DNA of 64,000 nt, taken from the NCBI GenBank assembly GCA_007449985.2, contig VIIQ02000031.1, positions 124,001 through 188,000 on the forward strand. Reading direction: 5' to 3'. Position numbers and translations under genes: made by a program. Positions 22,889 to 35,244 of the stretch are shown piece by piece; position 1 is the stretch's first letter; each line of letters opens with the position of its first letter. Source of the stretch: Desmodesmus armatus. Lineage: Eukaryota > Chlorophyta > Chlorophyceae > Sphaeropleales > Scenedesmaceae. The notes beneath the pieces are model-generated. The model did no database searches. It was not told the origin of the DNA and worked only from the letters and a program-made list of their open reading frames with translations.

Positions 22889-25800
22889 ACACAGCAGCTA
22901 GCCTCCTGAAGACTTGGGGTTGGGGTACGTAGGGCAGGGTGAGGTGCCGTGCTGCTGCGACAGCAGGGGCTCCCGGGGGCCTTTCTTTGCTAACGTGGGG
23001 CAGGTCTTGATTGTGGAAAAGCCAAAGGTGGCAGTTGGTCCGGGTGTCTGTGCTCTCTACTGGGGTGTCGTGTGTCGCAGAAGCTGGCTAGCCGCATCCA
23101 AGGGCTGCAGGATTCTCAGAATGGGCTCTTGTCTTGTAGGAAAGTGTCAGCCTGCTTGCAGACACACTGCTTCTTGGGGTGTGTTTTTTTGGCGCTTCTT
23201 GAGCTGTTGCCGGGGTCTGTCATTCCCGGGCTGGGTTTGGTTCGCGCATGCTGAGGAGGGCGCATGCCAACTGGCCTTGGCGCTGCGATGAGCCGCATGC
23301 GTTTTTGCTGTGCTGTGATCAAGCTGTCCGGTTTCAAAACGAGAGCAAAGGCTGTGTACAGTTGCGACAGTTGCACTTTCCGGGTTGTGTAGTCACCCGT
23401 TTATCTTGCGAGGCAGGAGAGAAGCAGGCGGCATTCGGGGTCTGGCAGGTTGGATGTCAATATCACAGCGAGGTCTAAGCCATGGTTATGAGGGTGGGGT
23501 GGCATAGCCTTCCGGCACTGATGCACCTGTGTCCAGGCCACCCATGTTTGAAAGGGATGTGTTGATAGTGGCCCAGACGTTGCTGCTGTGACTGCAAGAA
23601 CCGCAGTTTGGCAGTTGTGTGTGGCCAGAGTATGAGAACCTGCACTAGTCTTCACATGTGTGTGCAGTTGGACAAAGCGTGCTGTTGTGCCTGGCGTGGT
23701 GCAAGGGCTTGATGTAGTGTGTTATCCTCTGGGGGGCGCTTGCTTCCATTCTTGCCGGTTCATTTCTGCTGTTTTACATTTACAGAGTGGGTGATGTTGT
23801 GTGGCATAGCTAGTAGGACTCAAGCCAGGAGGCACAATTGCAATCCCCTGGTCTTTTCGTGTGGGTCATGGATGTTGAACCTGAGAGCGTACGTGTGGCT
23901 CTCTCATATCTTTGCGCAGTGGAAGAGAAACCCCAAAGAAGACAGTACTTTACTTTTGCTTGCCGCAAGTTGCTTTGCCGCTTGATCACAGCTGGTGCGA
24001 GCTGCTGCTGCTGTTGCGGCATGCATTGTGCTGTAGGGGCTGATGCATACCTTATCTGCACGGCAGAGCGGCCACCTCTGTCTGTTGGTGGGCGGCTTTT
24101 ACATGGTCTTTTGTTGGCACAACTGTTGTGTTGCTTTCGCGCTAGGATGACCATGCTAGGACCACACGTGCCAGGCTCCCATCAATCTGGGAGCAAGCGT
24201 TGGGAGAGTTTGTGTTGCAGCATTCGCTGCCGATCCTTCAGCCAAAGAAGGAGAGTGAGAGGGTGTGAGCGGCAAGAGTGTTGGGTACCTTACGGGCTGT
24301 GTTGCCTTGCCTCCCAGCATGCCTGCGCATGCATCCTCGCCCTGCTTTTGCACTCTGTGTATGCGGTCTGCACCCGTTCTGGTGTGGCTCATGTGTGTTG
24401 CCAGCAACCCCATGCTGCCATATGGCCTCATCTCTCAAGTCCGCTGTTTTATTTCAGCTGGTGTCCCTCAAGCGCTGTATGCCTTTATCTTGTCTTCAGC
24501 GTGACCAGGTCTTGAATTTTGACCGAGCAGCAGGAGCGTACATGTGATGTGCGGGTGTGGCGAGCGGTGCCGGTGTCTTTGGCGCGTTTCTTTTGCGTCT
24601 GCACTGCCTACGCAACGGGCGGTGTGCAGAGGGAGTTGGGGTGTCAGGTTCAATGGCTTACGTGCTCGAGCAGAGGATATCGTCCCTGCTTGGAAGGTCT
24701 GGCTCGGCAGGGGCTTGAGTGTTGCACTCAAGTCAGATGGCCTTCGGTTTGGTGGCCTAGGCCTGGTTTGACATGGTCACTGGTGAGACTGAGGCTTCTG
24801 CGGAGCCTGTAGCTGCTGCTGTGGTGTGGTGTGGCCTGCTTGCTGCGCCTTGCTGTATTGCACACTGAATTGTTGCCCAGTTGTTTAGTGAGGTTGCCTT
24901 TTTAGGAGTACTTCTGGCGTTGACAGGGGTTTCCAGGCCCCTGCAGGAACATAAGCGCCCTGTGGGGCGCCCTGGCATCCTCCCTTGTTCATCTCACACA
25001 CTCCTTACGTACATATGTATACAAAGGTATTTGTCGTGCACCTACAGCTCCAAGGGCCTGTCCGCACAATGCTCTGCTGTGTTGTGGCTTGCAGCTGGTT
25101 GTCAGTCTTGCGCACGATGTCAAGTCAGCTTGTGCCGCTTGTACGACCTGTGTGCTGGAGCAGCTGTCGTGTTGTACTGTCTTTATCTGTTGTTCCAGTC
25201 ACCCTGCGCGAGTATGATCTAGTGACCCTGCCCCTGCGCAGATTATGTTCCCTGCGTGTCGGGGGGCCTGTGCCGCCTGCTTTGGGTTGGTCTGATGCCG
25301 TGTGCACGTTTGGCTGCGCCGTGAAGTTCACGGGTGTATCTGTTGGAATGTGTCTGCTGTGCAGCATGCTGGTATGGGCTGCAGAACAGTCGCCCGGCTC
25401 TGGGCTGCTTGCGTTTCAAACACTCTACGTTGCTAGCACTCTGTTTCAAGCAGTCTACGTCGCTAGCAATCAGCACGACTGCTGTTGGACTTCAGGGCTC
25501 TGTGCTTGCAGCAAGCCAGGCGCCTGCTGTGGCCAGCACATGGCAAGCTCTGTTGTCTTCCAAGTCAGTGTGTTTCTCGCGCGTCTCTAGTGCTTTCACA
25601 TCAGTTGGTTTACCTCCCTTTGCGACCATAGAGGTCGTGTCCAGGAGATACACTTCCACACCCGCATGGTGTGCTTGACGTGCTGTGCATGCTGTGCTGT
25701 GGTGGTTACAAAGGATTTGGGATTGTTTTTTGCCAGCAGGACACAACCTGACTGGTGTTGCTGCACGGAGGTCCTTGCCCTGGGTCCAGATCTGCTGTAG

Positions 25801-26338
25801 CTGGGTTCCAAGGACTGATGTTGACAGGGTTCAAGTCACAGCTGGCGTGCGCGTTTGTTATTTATGGCTGTCTTACAAGGTGTTCACTTTTGGCTTGCAA
25901 CCTGGCTACCGTATGTGGGTCTGGGCGTTTCTGAACTTGGGTCCTTCAGCTGTCGTGCTTACTGCTTTTCTTCAGCTCTTGCAGGGCTGTTCTGGCACAT
26001 GTGCTGAGGTTTTGGCCAATGGACTCATGGCCCCTTTGCTGTTTGTTGTCACGCTTGCCTTTCTGAAAGGGTGGTTTGCTGTCAGTTGCTTAGTTGCTGT
26101 TTCCTGTTTGGGGACTTGGGTTCTGCACGTCACACTTAGGGGAACATGGGTTCTGCACGTTCAAGGGTGGCCGTTGGCGGGTGACCTGGCAGGGTACAGG
26201 TGTAGATGCAGCTCCTTTTGCGTTGGCAATCGCAGCAGTAGCTGCACATTTTGCTGTTGCTGCAGCAACGTGGGGCCTTTATGGGTTGGCAAAGGAAGTG
26301 TCCGGCTAAGGGACGTGCGAAGAGTGGTTCAGAACTGT

Positions 26339-26690
26339 CTGCACCGTGCTACATGTGGCTGTTGCTGCTTGATGTAGGGGCCTTCTGGCAGGCATTTGAT
26401 TGCTACGTCTGCTTGATTCGATGGAGTTTCTGGCAGGTGCACTACACAAGTCCTACATGCAGGCAGCTGTGGTCTGCACCGTGGTGCAAGTGGCTGTTGC
26501 TGCTTCATTTAGAGGCACTGAATTTGATTGCCATGTCTGCTTGCTTTGAGGGAGTTTCTGGCAGGTGCAGCACACACTGCATGTGGCTGTTGCTGCTATT
26601 TGTAGGGGCTTTTCGGCAGGCAATTGATTGCTACGTTCTGCTTGATTCGAGGGAGTGTTTCTGGCAGGTGCAGCACACAAGTCAGGCATA
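26339..26690 (+). repeat. Three-copy tandem repeat in the AP2 3' tract
   Basis: Three imperfect units of roughly 100-135 bp share GTGGCTGTTGCTGCT, TTTGATTGCYAYGTCTGCTT or variants, and TTTCTGGCAGGTGCA. Units begin near 26339, 26474 and 26570. Shorter duplications lie nearby at about 25420-25480 and 26110-26160. Confidence 0.8.
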
Positions 26691-29600
26691 CAGGCAGCTG
26701 TTGAACTTGGCCAAGTGCAAGTTTGGTAGGAACTGTTACGTTACTGTATGCGGGGCCTTTGGCCGCCAAGCAGCAGCCGTCCATCTGCAAGTCTGCGCCT
26801 TTGTGTTGTTACATGGGGTGTGTGCGTGGTCCTGTGCACAGAGACCATGGTTGCTGCCAGCACGTCTCTGCAATGCATGCCTGGAATGGTTGCAGTTGAA
26901 AGAGGTGTGTCCTGGTGTTGCCCTGCGGCTCACTTATGTACAGTCACAGGGTGGCGCACTGGACTTCCAAATCTTTTGTACAGCGATGTGTGTGGGCCCC
27001 TTGTAGCGCAGCAAGGTCAGGTTTCATTTTCGCAGTGTGTCATCAGCACTGTTGGGATGCCATCCCAGCACGGTTCTGAGGTAGTTTGGTGTTGCCTGTA
27101 GGGGGTGTTGGTAGGGGGGCGTGGGTCGTAGGGGCTGTGTGTTCCAGGATAAAGCTGCACCGGGCCTTTGCAGGTTCAACTGCCAGTGAGGATTCTCACT
27201 GTGTTTTCAAGGCACCGGGCCTTACAGTGATCATGTCAAGCATGCTGTGCAGCTAAACCACAACATCTTTTGTTTCCTCTTGGGTTTGTTTAGGCAGGCA
27301 GGTAGGCAGGCAGGCAATGTCCTTCCCTCTTGCTTTTTGCTCTCTCTTGCATGTCGGCTAGGCTCTCGGCTTTCTGGTAGTTACAGTCCTGCAGTCGGTC
27401 TGCATGTGCAAGAATCCTCAGCACACTGCAGCTTTTGGTGCATCTTGGGAAGGTACTGGACATTGTGCCAGCATCAGCAGCAACTGTGCAGAGCTTCCAG
27501 GGCTGAATGCATCGCACCGTGCTGCTATCAGGCAGCATGGAGTGTCAGCACACGCCATAACTTGCTTCAGGTTGTGAGCTCCAGCGGAAGCTGTGTTGTG
27601 TGTAGAGCACGCACGACGATGCACATGAAGCTGCGGTCGCTTTGAAGACTTGGATTCCTGCCGGGTGCATGGTGCGCAGCAAGGGAGACCATGTGCCGTG
27701 TTTGAGTTTCCAGGTGCACTGTGGCCCAGCACGCCTAGCATACAATTGGTGTGGCAAGAGCCGGCAAGGCAGCTGCTGTAGAGCCTGGCATATGGTTTGT
27801 GAACCCTTTGGCAGGATAACCCCTTGGGGTGCCTAGGCAGCGCTGCCTTTGTGCAAACGTGGGACAGCCCGACGGGTGTGTTGCCCACGCATGCGAGGGC
27901 ACATGCACTGCGTGCATGCAGTAGAGTATCGGCTAGATGGTTGCTTGCATCGTGGTGACCGAAGTGTGTATGCAGGGGGCCGGAGATGAAATTAATGTGT
28001 CTCAGGGTGCTGCTTGCCCAGGTTGCGAGCACAACAGGTGTGATGTGGCAGGTGTGATGATCAGGCACAGCAACACACATGCTGTAGTTGCTCAACAAGG
28101 ATCAGTAGTGCAGGATGCATGGTAGGCGTGCTGGGGCTGTTGCAGTCAGCCGCCATTGGCACACCAGCCTGCCCTCTGGCATTCAGAATGTTTGCAGCAA
28201 GTTGTGCTTGTGATTTTCTGCGAGCTATTGGGGCGCACGTCCTCATCGCAACCAAGTCAGGCCTACGCGGGCAATGGGTGGCATGTATGCCGCACCGTGA
28301 AACTGGCATCCTCCTTTGCTGTGTGGAACCATTTGATAGCTGTCAAACTTGCTGTAGTTGTTGCTTGCCTGCGCGGTACTGTGTCAGGCTCAAACCAGCG
28401 CATGAGCTCAATGTACCTTTTGTACGGCCTTGCGTGGCCAACAGAATGCTGGCCAAGCATGGAGCTCCAGCCACACTTGAGTTTGCTATTGCTCCCTTTC
28501 TTTTTCTTGGTGTGGGAAGGGGAAAGACCTCTGCAGTTTTGCCAACAGAGGGTGTGTGATAGCAGTGGAATGCAATCAGTTGTGAGGGGTGATGATGTGG
28601 TGTGCATGTCAAGTGTGTACGGGGTCGGCACCCCGAACACTCCAACCAAGAGCGTGCAGATCAGGTTTTTTCTTCATGTTCAGGCCAAGTATACCCCGCA
28701 GGGTAGGTAGAAGCAACCCCAGAGGTTATATACTTGCAGTGGTTAGGTCCTTGAGGAGCCGTGAGCTGTTGCTAACAGTAGTTGGGAGTAATTGTGCCGT
28801 CACTAGCTTGGAACACAGCAATTGTGGTGATGTGATCAGTGTCATTGATCGTGCGTGCTGTGGCGAAGCTACGCTGTGCACCGTGTTGCAGGGCTCAGGG
28901 TTTAGGTGTGCTGGGAGGTCACATGGTACCGTAGTGTGCCAGCCCTTGCCAGCACATGCCAGGCTGAGCTGCTTCCCTGTTGACTCTGTTGTCTAGTGCC
29001 TCTTCTCTTCTCTTTGGCTTTTTTGGGCATGCTCTCTTCTTGCAGCTTTTGCTGCGTTTCTCTTTTGTTTCCTTTTTGGCCTTCCTTCCATCTCCTTGTA
29101 TTACTGCACTAGAGGCCAACAGCACAACTTCTGCTTGAAGCTGCAAGGTGCGACAGCGGGAGCTGGGCAATGCCTTGGTGCCAGAGGACTTGTGGATCAT
29201 GTCAATGACAACACAGGCTGCCGTTTGTATGGACTGTGGTTTCAGATGATGGACAAGTCGTTGGCGTTGTGTTGCGCTCTGCCGGCATGGCACTAATCTG
29301 AGCGTGTCGCATGCTTGCTGGGCTTCCAGGCAGCAACGGGCACCATGTTGCTTTACTCTTGGTTGTCTTGAGACTGGTGGCTTACTTATGGCTGAATCGA
29401 TGCAGCCGCCATGCAAGCCAGCAGCCACCAGCAAGGGGTTGTGGGGGTGCAGGGTAGGCGGGGTGGTCTCCTGCAGGTACAATGTCTGCACAAGTTTGAG
29501 CGGGAAATTGGCGTGCTGACGTCATGGTGGGTTAAAGGGGGGCTCTGTGTACAGGACCTGCCACCTGCGGCCTGGCAACGGAAATCTGACTGCACAGCAT

Positions 29601-30699
29601 AGAATGTTTGTGTGCGGTAAGAGGCTGTTCATTGTGAGCAGCTCTGCTGTGTGGTGTGATCATGTGCAGATGCTTGGGCTGGGACAAATTGAAGTTGCTT
29701 CGCGCTTCGGTGCTGATCGTTTGTTGTTGGCTGTACATTTGGTAGGCCTGCAGCCATATGCTGTGGGCGCCCGTTGTATTGTCGCTGTGGCTTCAGGCTC
29801 TGCGCTAGCAGGCCGGAAACACATCACAGTTGCCGTGAAGTAGGTCAAATATTCGAAGCAGCGTCACTATGGACGGACTGCGGTGTTGGATATGGATGTT
29901 GACATGCGGCTGCCATACAGCAGCCTTATGCGGTCCAGAACTGTGTGTGTATGCCAGCTTGATACCAAGCCCCATATTGACAACATGGCAGCTGGGCATA
30001 AGCAAGGCACAAGGGCCAGCTTCGTGGCATGGCCCCAGCGTGTATGCCAATAGCGGTGCTGACGTGCATATGGCACACATGCTCCGCAAAAGGTATTGCG
30101 ATGATACAGGCAGCACTTGTGGGCTTGCGGCGATTTGTATTGTATGACAGGTATGGTGTGGCGGCCTGTGTGTGAGCAGCTTCACTCTGGGACGCTGCTC
30201 CTGCCCAGTCAATGCGAGTGGTCAGGACTCATATGTCCGCTGATGGTGCAAGGTGTACATCTGTACAGGCTGCAGTGCGTGCTTTGGTTATCCAACGTGG
30301 CTTGTGCTTTACCCTGAATTTGTCTCAAGTGGCTTGCTGCCAGTAACTTGGTACTGCTTGCGCTGCTGTGATTTGAGAGTCCTGCTGATAGCCACCCTGG
30401 CTTGGCCTGCTATGCAGTATTGCTGGCGCTGGCAGGACAGGTGGACAAGCACTTGTGTATTATTGTTGGCAAGCGGTCTTCCCGTCAAAGTGTCGTTTGT
30501 GGCACCGAGGCTGCCCGTGCAGCAGTCTCAGCTGATGGGGGGCTGTCTCATGTGGGTGATGTACAGCTGCACATGACAGCTTGATGATGTTGCCAGAGTG
30601 TGTCAGGTGCCTACTGTGCAGGCCCGCAAGGGTTGCTGCAGCAGTGCGGCTCAACACTTTTACCTGGAGGTTTGTGCGACGAGTACGCTTGAAGGACCG

Positions 30700-30704
30700 T
30701 GTAA
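30700..30704 (+). terminator. Probable poly(A) signal ending the AP2 transcription unit
   Basis: TGTAA on the plus strand at the place where strand composition switches from T/G-rich to A/C-rich. Confidence 0.45.
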
Positions 30705-31307
30705 AAAGCTGCCAGAACCACCCCTGTTCAAAAATGTGTCAGCCACCTCTTCCAGCCATGCCATGCGTTCAAAATCAAGCCATTCCATTGCATGCACAGC
30801 TGAGTGCAGCTGGCTCTGTCTGCCTGCAGGCACCTTATGGCAGCCCAGAATGACCCAGTAACACATGCATTGGGTCACCGCCACTTCCATTGTCAGCACA
30901 CATGTCCATGAGCACGCCACATCATTCGTCATCTCCCAGCGTGCATTGCACTGGCAACAAAGCAGCCACCCTTTTCACAACCATCAACTGCCCCCTGCAT
31001 CTTGTGTACACAGACTTCCCGGCAGCAGCACATACCCATGCAAGCATGCATGCCTTCGCCGCAACAAAGGACAACAGTCGCATTCACTTCAGAAACCGCC
31101 ACCAGAGCATCGACAGCTGCTGCCGGCAAGCATGCTGAACAACACCCTGCTGCATTGCCAGCTGGCTGCAGTGACCAGGAGTGACACGCCGCTATCAGCA
31201 GTCAGCCATTACCGAGCAGCATGTCAAGCAGCAGACCTCCCTGCATGGCCTGGCTGCAGTGACAACAAGGGACACTGCCGCCCTCACACATCTAGCCGAC
31301 CTGCAAA
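30705..31307 (-). other. 3' flank of the coiled-coil gene
   Basis: A/C-rich on the plus strand, as expected for the 3' UTR of the minus-strand gene ending at 31308. I see no TGTAA on the minus strand here, so its poly(A) site is undefined. Confidence 0.45.
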
Positions 31308-34300
31308 TCAGCTGCCGCCGACCAGCATGTCAAGCAGCACCTTGCCCTGTGCTGCCAGCGCCTGCCGCTCCTGCACCCCAGCCTGTATCGCACTCATGAG
31401 CGAAGCCAGCTGCCCATGTGCTGGCGAGGCATCTGGCAGAGCCATCTTCAGCTGCTGCACAACATACAAAGCCTCCTGATCTGCACCACTATCCGCAGGC
31501 TGGGACGTCATGCATCCAGGATCGACAGCACCTGCTGCCGCCGCTGCTGCTGCTGCATGTGCTGACGCCGCCACCTGCTGGCCCATACTGGATGGGGTCA
31601 TACCCCCACCTTGATATGCACCGTGCGTCGGGTAACCGCCCCCGCTGCTGAAACCGGCAGCAGCAGGTCCTCCTGCAGCACCTGCAGCAGCAGCTGGGGT
31701 GGATGCATGCGGAGGCAGCACCCCCTGCTGTGCCTGCATCAGGCTAGCTGGTATCGGCTGAGCAGCACCTGTTGCAGACTGCTGTTGCCGTCCAGCACTC
31801 CCTGCTGCTGGCACAGGGAGGGATGCAGCAGCCCCAGCGGCCCCAGGCTCCTGAACTCCGCCTGCCGACAAACCAAAGTTGCCGAGGGCGGTCTGCACCG
31901 CAGCACTGCCACTCACACCTGCCAGCGCTGCAGAGGTAGAGACACCTCCAAACTGCGAGCTGCTACTTGGGATGGTGTAGTGTATCATATGGTACCCTGA
32001 CCCAGACCCTGAATTTGGTGCTGCCATGCTGCGGCTGCTGCTGCCGCCGGCGCTGAGGCTGGCTTGTAGGCGCTGCTGTTGCTGGGCGATGTCCAAATGC
32101 AGCTGCAGCCTGTCTCGCTCAGCTTTGAGCTGCTGCAGCTGCTGCTGTAGCGCCTCAACCTGCAGCGGGTACACACACGGCAGCAAGAGCACCGTCTGTC
32201 ACACATCAATAACATAATGTATCTGCCTAGTAGAACGTATCTGCCTAGGGTCCCTACTGTTGGACACGACAACACCACAACAGAGCCGACGCCAGTCAGA
32301 AACCAGGGGTCATGAGGAACAGGTAATGCCAACGCAATACCTTTGCCCGTGCACCCATACAGCTTGCAGAACCGTCCACCCAGAAGGATCCCCCATTGCA
32401 CTGCACAACACCGTGCAAGCAGGCATATGCACGTTGATGCACAACCCTCCAGCTGCAGGCTCCATGCGCTGTGGCTTTGACCCTTAAATACCCATCCTAG
32501 GGTATGCGAACCCCATGCACTGGAGTTCAGGCTGCAACAACCAATCTTGTCCTCACGAGGCCGTGTCCACTCACCTCCATGTCTAGCTTTTCCGCCCTGC
32601 CGATGGCAGCTGCTGCCCGCAGTCCTGCCTCTTCCGCAAACGCCTCCGCTGCTGCCTTTGCGCCCCCGCTCGCTTGAAGACTCTGCGCTGCTACCTGCAT
32701 ACATGCCGGCAGTTAGCAAGTAGCGAGTCAACACACAAACACCTACATTTCAAGCTGCATCTGACATCATGGAACAGGGAGGGGACAAAGGGCAAGCTGA
32801 GGGAGGGAGAGCGGGACGCAGAGGGAAAAAGAGGCGAGCACAAGGGGAAGAGACAGAGCAGAAGACAGTCCGAGCAGAAAACAGACCCTAGCTCACCTCA
32901 TACTGCCGTTTGTACCGCACAAGCTTCACATTCTCTCGCTGCAGCTGAGTCAGCTCCTCCGAAAGCTTTGCAATCTGCTGCTCCAGGTGCGTCTGATGCT
33001 GCCGCAGCGCACGCACACCCCGCCCTCCGCAGCCGTCAGCCGCCGCACCGGCCGCAAACCCCTGCCGGCACGGAGACCGCCGCTCCGGCGAGCGGCACTC
33101 CGCCGACGCAACTGCGCGCACCACTGCTGCCCCGTCCGCACGGGAGCTGCTGCTGACTGTGGAGGATCCACTCAATGGCCGGCGGCGTGCGGTTTTGAGG
33201 CCGCCCTGTGCTGACGTGAGCGCACCGCCGCTGCTGCCGTTGGGACCGACAGCCGACGTGGAACAGATGAGCTGCAGCTGCTGCACCTGCAGCTCCAGTT
33301 CTGCTACCTGGGTGGCAAGCTTGGATGCTGCTGACTGCGCCTCCTCGACACGCGCAGCCGAAGCTAGCAGCGCAGCATCGTAGGCAGCAAAGGTCTCCTG
33401 CTGGTCGCCACCAGCCTGCGCGTGACAGCAGACAGAGCAGCGCACACGCAGTGCAACGCAACAGGGGGGAGGGGGGCTGTCATGTCCGCGGCTGTACGAC
33501 TGGTCGCCTGCATGCTCACGTATACGGCACACACCGCGACTTCACCCGAAGCACCATCACAACAGCCAAAAATTAAGATGCGTGTTATGCCAGCAATTCC
33601 TTCTATCTAGCTAATCAAGCCTGCCTGCCTGCCGTCATCACACCACACAAACACCTTAACCGTCATAATGTGGTACACTCTGGGCTGTGAGCCACACCCT
33701 CACCAAGGCTCGCCGCAGTTGCACCTCTGCTGCCGCCCTCTCCTGCCTGAGTGCCTGAAGCTTCACCTCCCACTCAGCATGCGCTTCTCGCAGGTCCAGC
33801 TTTAGCTCAGACACCTGCAACACACAACGGTCCAATCGTCTTACACAACGGCGCACAGCATGTACTTGCAGCTATGCATGTATCCTTCATGCTGGGCTTG
33901 TCTTGCCGGTCGTACCCAGCTGACCCAAATCGGCTGATTGCAATTCCCAATTCAGCACACGTACACAGCACAGTTGTGCTGTGGTCACGGTTCAGGTGAC
34001 ACACCTGCAACCAACATGGCGCAACATACCCATGCATGTCATGTTGGTGCGTGTCAAGCTGCCGGCTGATCACACCCTACACACATTGCAGGCGTTGAAG
34101 TTCGCAAGTTTCATGTCTGACAAACCCTTGTTGCAGACAACTTACGCCGTGCCTTGAACGCAGAGGCTACAACACAACTAACCAAGGGCAGGACCAACTC
34201 AGGAAGGGGTGGATGAACCCGCAACCAACACAAGAAAGGCAGACCCGGCGACTTGAACCACTGGCAACCAACAAACTGACCGTCTGGGCAGCAACTAGCC

Positions 34301-35208
34301 GTCTACCATCCACAAGCGGCCACAAGCAGCCGTATAGCTGCCAGATGTATAAGGGTATACAGCTCCCCCAGCCCTAAGGTCTTACCTGCTGCCGTGTCTT
34401 GGCGTGCTGCTGCCGCTCCCGCTCCAACACCCGCACCAGCGCATCGTTCTGCTGCTGCAGCTCCTGCACCTGCTGCTTCGCAAGGATCAAAGCATTGCTG
34501 CACCAGTGCTCCCCCGCAGCAGCATCCAACACCCCACGGCCAGCAGCAGCCACAGCCGCTGCTGCCCCTCCTGGCCCACGCACGTCCCTAAGCCCATACT
34601 GCTGCCGCTGCTGCTGTTGATGCTGCTTCTGAGGTATGCTGGGCTTGGGTTTTATGCTGCGGGGCTGCGGTGCCCCTGCATACTCTAAGCTGTCAGTACT
34701 GCACTGGATCTCCATCCCAAGCCTGGAATATTCCCCTGCAGTGCCCACGGAACCGAGCCCTCCCGCGTCCGAAACACCAGACGGCTCAGCACTCAACAGC
34801 ATGCTGTGCGTGCTGGGCTTTCCAAACTGCTCCTGTCCCATGGGGTGTTGCTGCCGCGCGCTGTGATGCTGGCCGTGATGCCTGCCCTGCCACTGTTGCT
34901 GCTGGCTGCTGCCCATGCCACTGGCTGCTGCTGATTGAGGTGACAGCAGGTGGTGTGGCACGTTGGAAACAATGAAGTGTGCTGTTGCACCCTGCAACTC
35001 GCCCTCCTCCCCACACTTGACATCCACCTCTATTGGAAGGCTGCCATCAGCAGCGGCAGCAGTGGCAGCGGCGGCAGCAGCAGCGGCGGCTGCGATCGCA
35101 GCGGGCTTCCCAGGCTGCTGCAGCCGCTGCTGTTGTTGTGTGCTGCTGGCGCTGCCGATGCCACCATTCAAGGTGGGTTCAGCAGGCCCTCTCAGTGCAT
35201 GCTTGTGG

Positions 35209-35244
<36 letters not shown>

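Larger units (their letters stand above)
22889..30704 (+). other. 7.8-kb T/G-rich gene-free tract, probable 3' UTR of the AP2 gene
   Basis: No exon set with a recognisable domain was found on either strand. The plus strand is rich in T and G and poor in A throughout, the signature of transcribed non-coding sequence in this window. This ends at about 30650, where the strand turns A/C-rich in front of the convergent gene ending at 31308. Scanning by eye I found no TGTAA on the plus strand between the AP2 stop (which itself sits in a TGTAA) and 30700. Either the AP2 mRNA has a giant 3' UTR or a long non-coding transcript follows it. Confidence 0.5.

Noticed and set aside
25685..27006. Two overlapping plus-strand frames of 230 and 251 codons
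   Set aside because: Cys/Trp/Leu-rich translation of T/G-rich DNA and of a non-coding tandem repeat; no ATG context, domain or exon structure.
27418..28098. Minus-strand frame of 226 codons
   Set aside because: Lies in the T/G-rich tract of the plus strand; His/Cys/Pro-rich composition with no motif.
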